Shown here piece by piece: positions 58,333 to 64,000 of a stretch of DNA of 64,000 nucleotides (positions within the stretch are counted from its first letter, which is position 1; each line of letters begins with the position of its first letter). The stretch is from Lacisediminihabitans sp040549525. Its GTDB lineage: Bacteria; Actinomycetota; Actinomycetes; Actinomycetales; Microbacteriaceae. The stretch covers positions 310,001 through 374,000 of the forward strand of contig NZ_JBEPTM010000003.1 of assembly GCF_040549525.1 (NCBI RefSeq). Reading direction: 5' to 3'. The translations under genes were made by a program, and so were the position numbers. The notes beneath the pieces are model-generated. The model was not told where the DNA came from. It worked only from the letters and a program-made list of their open reading frames with translations, and ran no database searches.

Positions 58333-59565
58333 ATGAGCATCGACCTCGATTCCATCTACCGCGATGTGCACTCCCATCCCGAACTCAGCCACGCAGAGCA
58401 CCGGACGGCGACAGTCGTGGCCACTCACCTCGCTCGCATGGGACTGGCGGTGACCACCGGTGTCGGAGTGACCGGCGTTGTCGGCGTACTGGAGAACGGC
58501 GAGGGACCCGTCGTGCATCTGCGCGCCGACATGGATGCCCTCCCGGTTCGCGAGGAGACGGGCCTCGACTATGCGAGCACCGCGACCGTGGTCGATGGCT
58601 CGGGCTCCGAGGTCCCCGTGATGCACGCCTGCGGGCACGACATGCATGTCACCTGCCTTCTCGGCGCGGTCGAGCAGCTCGTGCAGCGTCGCGTGGAGTG
58701 GTCGGGCACCCTCGTCGCCGTGTTCCAGCCGGCGGAGGAGACCCTCGCCGGAGCTCTCTCGATGGTCTCGGACGACTATGTCGGTCGCTTTCCGCGGGCC
58801 AGCGTGGTGCTCGGACAACACGTCGTTCCCCTCCCGGTGGGAATCGTGGCCCTCCACGCCGGCCCGACCATGGCCGGCACCGACAGCCTCGAGATCGTGT
58901 TCACCGGCGTGGGCGGACACGGGTCACGACCGCACACCACTATCGACCCGGTGGTCGCGGCCTCCGCGGCGGTGCTGCGCCTGCAGACGATCGTGTCTCG
59001 AGAGTGCGACCCTGCCGAACTCGCCGTCGTCACCGTCGGCAGCTTTCACGCGGGCTCCAAGAGCAACATCATTCCGGCGACTGCGACCCTCGGCGTCAAC
59101 GTGCGTACGGTGACGACCGAATCGCGCACCCGGGTGCTCGATTCCATCGAGCGGATGGTCAACGCCGAGGCATCCGCGTCGGGCATGCGCGTCGAGCCCG
59201 TGATCACGGTGGTCGAGCGGGGGCCAGCGACGGTGAACGATTCGGCCGGCACCGAACGCCTGCGGCGGCGGTTCATCTCAGAGTTCGGAGACGCGGCGGT
59301 GATCGATCCCGGCGTTCTCACCGGCAGCGAGGACGTGGGAGAACTGGCGAGGGCCGCGGGCGCGCCCCTCGTGTTCTGGTTCTTCGGCGGGGTCGACCCC
59401 GCTGTGTTCGCGGCGGCAGCCGCATCCGGCACTGTCGATCGCGACATCCCGGGGAATCACTCGCCGCTCTTCGCCCCGGTGCCCGAACCGACGATCGCGA
59501 ACGGGGTGCGAAACCTCACCGTCGCCGCGCTCGAATGGTTCAGCCCCGTGGTCAGCCCAGCCTGA
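58333..59565 (+). CDS. M20 family amidohydrolase (aminoacylase/HipO-like)
   Basis: 410 residues. M20D features: IYRDVHSHPELSHAEHRTA, HLRADMDALPVRE, VMHACGHDMHVTCLLGAV (metal ligands), FQPAEET (catalytic Glu), GGHGSRPHTTIDPV, and a C-terminal His in GNHSPLFAPV. Such enzymes deacylate N-acyl amino acids, hippurate or indole-amino-acid conjugates. The start ATG 58333 is preceded by a GC-rich region and a weak ribosome site. Its last 14 bases overlap the convergent glucosidase gene. It is a stand-alone gene, not obviously part of an operon. Confidence 0.9.
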   Translation: MSIDLDSIYRDVHSHPELSHAEHRTATVVATHLARMGLAVTTGVGVTGVVGVLENGEGPVVHLRADMDALPVREETGLDYASTATVVDGSGSEVPVMHACGHDMHVTCLLGAVEQLVQRRVEWSGTLVAVFQPAEETLAGALSMVSDDYVGRFPRASVVLGQHVVPLPVGIVALHAGPTMAGTDSLEIVFTGVGGHGSRPHTTIDPVVAASAAVLRLQTIVSRECDPAELAVVTVGSFHAGSKSNIIPATATLGVNVRTVTTESRTRVLDSIERMVNAEASASGMRVEPVITVVERGPATVNDSAGTERLRRRFISEFGDAAVIDPGVLTGSEDVGELARAAGAPLVFWFFGGVDPAVFAAAAASGTVDRDIPGNHSPLFAPVPEPTIANGVRNLTVAALEWFSPVVSPA

Positions 59566-61198
59566 CGACCCGCGCCTCCCAGGGGCGCAGCTCTGCCGCC
59601 ACATCCGTCACGTCCGGGTAGTTGCCGATCACCAGCTCACCCGCGACAGGCAGCGGCAGCTCGAGCACTTCCGAAGAGAAGTTGCCCACGACAAGAAAGG
59701 TCTCGCCGTCGAGCGAGCGGGTGAAGGCGTACAGGGTCGGATGCTCCGGCTCGAGCATCACGAAGTCGCCGAGCGCCACGACCGGCGACTCGTGCCGCAG
59801 CGCGATGAGTCGTCGGTAGAACTCGAAGATCGACCGGGAGCCGGCGGCTCGATCCGCCGCGACGTTGATAGTGCTGTGATTGGGTGTGATCTCGAGCCAG
59901 GGGGTGCCGGTCGTGAAGCCCGCGAGCGCCGTCGCATCCCACTGAACGGGCGTGCGCGCGTTGTCGCGGCTGCGGAAGGCGAGCGAGGCGAGCACCTCGG
60001 CGGGGGAGGCTCCGGATGCCACTTCTTCGTCGTAGTAGTTGAGCGACTCGATGTCGTGGTACTGCTCGATGGTGGTGAAGCCGGCGTTCGTCATGCCGAT
60101 CTCGTCACCCTGGTAGACGTAGGGCGTTCCGCGGTGCAGGTGAAGGATGGCGGCGAGCAGGGTGGCCGACTCGAACCGGAACTGCCCGTCATCGCCGAAC
60201 CGGGAGACGGATCGCGGCTGGTCGTGGTTGCCGAAGTAGAGGCTGTTCCAGCCCGATTCGGCGAGACCGGACTGCCAACGCCCGAGAGAACGCTTGAGAT
60301 CCACGAGCTCGAGCGGCACGTTGTCGAACTTCGTGCGCGGTCCGTGGTCGAGACCCACATGCTCGAATTGGAATACCATGTCGAGCTCGAGCCGGTCGGA
60401 ACTGGTGAACCGGATGGCGTCATCCACCGTCGCACCGGGTGTCTCGCCGACCGTGATGAGGTCGGCATCCCGCCCGGCGAAGACCTCGCGGTTCATCTCC
60501 TGCAGGTAGTCGTGCACCTGATCGCCCATCACGAAGCCGGGGCTGTCGCCCACGAGGTCGGACTGCACCTTCGCGATGAGGTTGATCACGTCCATGCGGA
60601 AGCCGTCGACGCCTCGGTCAAGCCACCAGTTCATCATCTCGTAGACGGCGGACCTCACCTCGCGGTTCTCCCAGTTGAGATCGGGCTGCTTCACCGCGAA
60701 GAGGTGCAGGTAGTACTGGCCGGTCGCGGCGTCGAGTTTCCACGCCGGTCCGCCGAACATGCTGCGCCAGAGGTTGGGCTCGCGGCCGTCCACACCGTCG
60801 CGCCAGACGTACCAGTCGCGCTTCGGGTTGGTCAGTGAGCCACGGGACTCCTCGAACCAGGCGTGCTCGTCGCTCGTGTGGTTCACCACGAGGTCCATCA
60901 CGATCTTGATGCCGCGGGCGTGCGCCTCGGCCAGCAGGAGGTCGAACTCCGCGAGCGACCCGAAGAGCGGGTCGATGTCCCGGTAGTCGCTGATGTCGTA
61001 GCCGTTGTCGGCCTGGGGAGAGCGGTAGATGGGGGAGAGCCACACGACATCCACGCCGAGCTCCTGGAGGTAGTCGAGCTTGCCGCGGATGCCGCCGAGG
61101 TCGCCGATACCGTCTCCGGTGGAGTCCGCGAAGCTGCGCGGGTAGATCTGGTAGACGACGGCGGAGGTCCACCAGGCCGGCGCGATATCGATGCTCAC
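59552..61198 (-). CDS. GH13 alpha-glucosidase (oligo-1,6-glucosidase type)
   Basis: 548 residues. GH13 regions in order: VVYQIYPRSFADSTGDGIGDLGGI, DLVVNHTSDEHAWF (region I), GFRMDVINLI with nucleophile Asp (region II), TVGETPG with acid/base Glu (region III) and FGNHDQPRS (region IV). The QPDLNWEN motif and the DGIGD calcium-loop-like sequence are typical of the oligo-1,6-glucosidase subfamily, which cleaves isomaltose- and sucrose-like bonds in the cytoplasm. No signal peptide. It overlaps the M20 gene end by 14 bases and follows the ABC transporter genes on the same strand after a 52-bp gap. Confidence 0.92.
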   Translation of the reverse strand: MSIDIAPAWWTSAVVYQIYPRSFADSTGDGIGDLGGIRGKLDYLQELGVDVVWLSPIYRSPQADNGYDISDYRDIDPLFGSLAEFDLLLAEAHARGIKIVMDLVVNHTSDEHAWFEESRGSLTNPKRDWYVWRDGVDGREPNLWRSMFGGPAWKLDAATGQYYLHLFAVKQPDLNWENREVRSAVYEMMNWWLDRGVDGFRMDVINLIAKVQSDLVGDSPGFVMGDQVHDYLQEMNREVFAGRDADLITVGETPGATVDDAIRFTSSDRLELDMVFQFEHVGLDHGPRTKFDNVPLELVDLKRSLGRWQSGLAESGWNSLYFGNHDQPRSVSRFGDDGQFRFESATLLAAILHLHRGTPYVYQGDEIGMTNAGFTTIEQYHDIESLNYYDEEVASGASPAEVLASLAFRSRDNARTPVQWDATALAGFTTGTPWLEITPNHSTINVAADRAAGSRSIFEFYRRLIALRHESPVVALGDFVMLEPEHPTLYAFTRSLDGETFLVVGNFSSEVLELPLPVAGELVIGNYPDVTDVAAELRPWEARVVRLG

Positions 61199-61250
61199 CC
61201 GATCAAGTCTTTCACGCGTGACCTCTGCGCCCGTGCGGGCGAGATTCCCG

Positions 61251-62816
61251 TCAGTCGGTCATCGGCAGGCGCGGCGCGGAGGCGAGCAGCTCCCTCGTGT
61301 AGTCATCCCGCGGCGACCCGAACACCGACTCGGTCGCGCCGGCCTCGACGATCCGGCCGTGCCTCATCACCAGCACGTCGTCGCTCATGTGCCGAACAAC
61401 GCCGAGATCGTGCGTGATGAACAGGTAGCTGAGGCCGAGCGAGCGTTGCAGGTCGTCGAGCAGGTCGAGAACCTGTGCCTGCACCGACACGTCGAGGCTC
61501 GACACCGGCTCGTCGCAGATCAGGATGTCCGGACGTGGCGCGATGGCACGCGCGATCGCGACGCGCTGCTGCTGGCCGCCGGAGAGATGCCGCGGGCGGC
61601 GGGCGGCCAGCGCTGGGGTGAGCCCGACCGACTTCAGTAGGGCGGGCACGCCCTCCGTGCCGCCGAGGGCGTCCGCGAGGATGCGCCCGACCGTCCAGCG
61701 CGGATCGAAGGAGCTGACGGCGTCCTGGTAGATCGCGCCGATACGCGCGCGACGGGCTCGTCTCGCGGACTCCGGCACACCGCTCCACGGCTCGCCCAGC
61801 AGGGAGACGTGCCCGGTATCCGGTCGCTCGAGGGCGAGCACCAGGCGGGCCAGGGTGGTCTTGCCCGACCCGGATTCGCCGACGATTCCGAGGGTGCGCC
61901 CGCGCTGCAGGGAGAAGCTGACGTCGTCGACGGCCTGAAGGGTGTCGAATCGCCGGGAGAGGCCAGTCGCGGCGAGCACCACGACGGGCTCCACGATGGA
62001 CTCCATCGGCATTTCGAGAGCCCGCGGCTCTTCCGTGAGGCGGGAGAAACGAGGCCGTCCGGCTGGCACGGCCGCGATCAGCCTTCGGGTGTACGGATGC
62101 TGCGGGGCCGAGAGCACCGAGTGGGTCGGGCCGCTCTCGACCACGCGTCCCTCGCTCATCACGAGTACCTGGGAGGCCAGCCGGCTCACCACGGCGAGGT
62201 CGTGACTGATCAGCAGGACCGCGGCTCCCTCGTCTCGCAGCCGTTCGAGCAGATCGAGGATTCCGGCCTGCACTGTGGTGTCGAGCGCGGTGGTCGGTTC
62301 ATCGGCGATGAGCAGCCAGGGCTGCAGCGCGATCGCCGAGGCGATGACAGCTCGTTGACGAAGCCCTCCGGAGAGCTCATCCGGACGCTGGGATGCGCGC
62401 AGCGCTGGGTTCGGCATGCCCACCTGCGCGAGGAGTTCGAGCACACGGGCCTGACGCTCGGCGGGGGAGAGCGCTGAATGCAGCCGAAGCGGGTCTGCGA
62501 TCTCCCGTCCGACCGGTCGCAGCGGATCGAGGGCCACCAGCGCCCCCTGCGAGATGAAGCCGATGTCCCGCCCGCGCAGGCGCTGCAGCCGCCGGGGGGA
62601 GGCATCCGCGATGTCGGTCGCGTCGAAGCGCAGTGTCGACGCGGTGACTGTGCCGCCGGTGAGGCCGAGCAGCGCCCGCGCGGTGACGCTCTTGCCCGAG
62701 CCGGATTCGCCGACGATGGCGACGCACTGCCCCGGTTCGATGTCGAAGGAGACGCCCGAGACGACGGGCGCCCCGAAACTCACGGCGAGGTCACGCACGC
62801 TCACGAGAGGAGTCAT
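61251..62816 (-). CDS. Fused dual ATPase of a dipeptide ABC transporter (DppD-DppF fusion)
   Basis: 521 residues from ATG 62816 with two complete ATPase halves. First: GESGSGKSV, ISQGALVALDPL, LSGGLRQR, LLIADEPTTALD and LISHDLA. Second, from about residue 265: GESGSGKTT, YQDAVSSFDPRW, LSGGQQQR, LICDEPVSSLD and FITHDLG. The first signature motif has Leu instead of Gln (GGLRQR), a common variant. It energises the DppB/DppC-like permeases encoded upstream (4-base overlap). This is the second peptide-type ABC transporter of the window; here the two ATPases are one protein. Confidence 0.92.
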   Translation of the reverse strand: MTPLVSVRDLAVSFGAPVVSGVSFDIEPGQCVAIVGESGSGKSVTARALLGLTGGTVTASTLRFDATDIADASPRRLQRLRGRDIGFISQGALVALDPLRPVGREIADPLRLHSALSPAERQARVLELLAQVGMPNPALRASQRPDELSGGLRQRAVIASAIALQPWLLIADEPTTALDTTVQAGILDLLERLRDEGAAVLLISHDLAVVSRLASQVLVMSEGRVVESGPTHSVLSAPQHPYTRRLIAAVPAGRPRFSRLTEEPRALEMPMESIVEPVVVLAATGLSRRFDTLQAVDDVSFSLQRGRTLGIVGESGSGKTTLARLVLALERPDTGHVSLLGEPWSGVPESARRARRARIGAIYQDAVSSFDPRWTVGRILADALGGTEGVPALLKSVGLTPALAARRPRHLSGGQQQRVAIARAIAPRPDILICDEPVSSLDVSVQAQVLDLLDDLQRSLGLSYLFITHDLGVVRHMSDDVLVMRHGRIVEAGATESVFGSPRDDYTRELLASAPRLPMTD

Positions 62817-63610
62817 GGTCGCCGGCTCCGTTCCTGCAGTCCGCGTCCGACCAGCGTCGTGGCAACCGCGCTGATCAGGATGAACAGTCCCGGAAAGAAT
62901 GTCATCCACCAGGAGGAGGCGAGGTAGGTGCGACCCGCCGAGAGCATCGCCCCCCACTCGGCCGCGGGCGGCACCGCACCGAGCCCCAGGTAGCTGAGCG
63001 AGGAGGCCCAGACGATCGACTGGCCGATGCCAAGGGTGACAAGCACGAAGAGCGATCCGGCCACGTTGGGCAGCACGTGCTGCCAGAGGAGGAACCACCA
63101 GCCGCGCCCGAGGACGGTCGCCGATTCGAGGTAGGGAGCCCGGCGCACCACGAGCACCCGACTGCGGATGATGCGGGCATAGCCCGGCGCGGTGGCGAGC
63201 CCCACGGCGATGGTCGAAGTGACGACCCCGGGTCCGTAGACGACGATGAAGAGCAGCGCGAGAAGCAGCCCGGGGAAGGCGAACAGCACCTCGAGAAAGC
63301 GGGTGGTGCCGAAGTCGAGCCAGCGCGGACCGAGCCCGGCGAGCAGCCCGAAGACGAGCGCGAGCCCGACGCCGATGGCCGTGGCGGAGACGCCGATCAG
63401 GAGGGAGGCTCCGGCGCCGTGGATGATGCGCGTATAGATGTCCCTGCCGGATTCGTCGGTGCCGAAGAGGTGGCCGACCGACGGGGCTCGGAAGCTCTGG
63501 GCGGGATGGATGGCCAGCGGATCGGCCGGTGCGAGGAGCCCTGGCGCCAGGGCCGCGAGGAGCAGGAAGAGGAGCGCCCCGACTCCGATCCAGGGCAGGA
63601 TGCGTCTCAT
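62813..63610 (-). CDS. Dipeptide ABC transporter permease (DppC-like)
   Basis: 265 residues. It has the SVGHLFGTDESGRDIYTRIIHGAGASLLIGV signature, five to six helices, and the EAA-type region YLESATVLGRGWWFLLWQHVLPNVAGSLFV, followed by SLSYLGLGAVPPAAEWGAMLSAGR, which identifies DppC/OppC/NikC proteins. It forms the channel with the DppB-like subunit upstream (4-base overlap). It is shorter than the DppC at 31107, lacking the Arg-rich N-terminal extension. Confidence 0.9.
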   Translation of the reverse strand: MRRILPWIGVGALLFLLLAALAPGLLAPADPLAIHPAQSFRAPSVGHLFGTDESGRDIYTRIIHGAGASLLIGVSATAIGVGLALVFGLLAGLGPRWLDFGTTRFLEVLFAFPGLLLALLFIVVYGPGVVTSTIAVGLATAPGYARIIRSRVLVVRRAPYLESATVLGRGWWFLLWQHVLPNVAGSLFVLVTLGIGQSIVWASSLSYLGLGAVPPAAEWGAMLSAGRTYLASSWWMTFFPGLFILISAVATTLVGRGLQERSRRP

Positions 63611-64000
63611 CGAGCACGCAACCGAGGGTCGACCAGGCGGTCGGCGAAGTCTGTCAGTGTCGTGACAAGCATGTAGCCGAGGGCGACGACCAGCACGACG
63701 CCAAGAACGAGCGGAACATCCCGTTGCTGCACCGCCGAGAGCAGGCTGCGACCGAGTCCGGGCCGGGCGAAGATCGTCTCGACGACGACGGCCCCGCTGA
63801 TGAGGGAACCGAAGGCCCAGCCGGCCAGCCCGATCGCGGGGATCGCCGCGTGACGAAGCGCATGGCGCCAGAACACTCCGCCGGGTCCCTCGCCGCGAGC
63901 CCGGGCGGCGAGGACGAAAGGCGAGCCCATCGCATCGAGGATCGATTCGCGCATCACCTGCGCGAGGAATCCGGACAGGGGCAGGGCGAGGGTGAGAACG
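63607..64000 (-). CDS. Dipeptide ABC transporter permease (DppB-like), N-terminus beyond the window
   Basis: The C-terminal 130 residues of a DppB/OppB permease; the frame runs off the right edge. Visible parts are the EAA loop AARARGEGPGGVFWRHALRHAAIPAIGLAGWAFGSLISGAVVVETIFARPGLGRSLLSAVQQRDVPLVLGV, a last helix and the conserved end DFADRLVDPRLRAR. Its stop overlaps the DppC start. Upstream, outside the window, a substrate-binding protein gene is expected. Confidence 0.9.
   Translation of the reverse strand, partial: VLTLALPLSGFLAQVMRESILDAMGSPFVLAARARGEGPGGVFWRHALRHAAIPAIGLAGWAFGSLISGAVVVETIFARPGLGRSLLSAVQQRDVPLVLGVVLVVALGYMLVTTLTDFADRLVDPRLRAR

Overview
The window is high-GC actinobacterial chromosome with dense genes, many GTG starts, 4-base stop/start overlaps, a ClpP1/ClpP2 pair and several promoters whose -10 element lies only 6-8 bases before the start codon (leaderless-type). 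Gene content and codon style suggest Microbacteriaceae; that family is inference. There is no prophage, insertion sequence, CRISPR array or rRNA. One tRNA-Gly(UCC) and one tRNA-Pro(UGG) are present.

Layout. 1-3.2 kb: an edge-truncated zinc-ribbon membrane protein, a pentapeptide-like protein and a MOSC protein. 3.3-10.7 kb: a seven-gene valine/isobutyryl-CoA catabolic operon behind two tandem palindromic operators. 10.8-11.9 kb: a two-gene operon whose second gene is a heliorhodopsin-family protein in which the retinal-binding lysine is threonine. 11.9-19 kb: cell-wall polymer and glycan genes, namely two large CDP-glycerol-transferase/GT4 fusion paralogues flanking a GT-C glycosyltransferase and a small acidic membrane protein. 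19-25.1 kb: an envelope-stress-like locus (DedA protein, COG4705 membrane protein, OmpR-type two-component system, DEAD-box helicase, PAP2 phosphatase). Four promoters here share one architecture: a TCTAAG-N5-TCTAAG-type direct repeat, then 10-11 bp, then a -10 hexamer, then 6-8 bases to a start codon. This is probably the regulon of the two-component system encoded in its midst. 25.2-26.9 kb: a Tat-exported phosphoesterase.

27-35 kb: an eight-gene operon on the minus strand for peptide or amide uptake and hydrolysis (M20 peptidase, GntR regulator, DppBCDF-like ABC transporter, alpha/beta hydrolase, lipoprotein binding protein) with a palindromic operator before the first gene. 35.0-35.6 kb: a gap with no convincing gene but one strong RNA hairpin. 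35.6-37.4 kb: two tRNAs and trigger factor. 37.4-44 kb: HAD phosphatases and a PhnDCEE-type transporter with an RpiR regulator. 44-45.6 kb: a long inverted repeat, an SDR oxidoreductase and a divergent TetR gene. 45.7-50.7 kb: clpP1-clpP2, a YcnI/CopC copper module on the other strand, then clpX. 51-64 kb: a BenE-like transporter with an anomalous start, M3 oligopeptidase, ArsR-type regulator with 14-bp tandem repeats, valS, an M20 amidohydrolase, a GH13 glucosidase and a second dipeptide ABC transporter that runs off the right edge.

The two most noteworthy observations are the lysine-less heliorhodopsin homologue and the four-promoter leaderless regulon around the two-component system. Both can be read directly in the sequence; their functions are inference.
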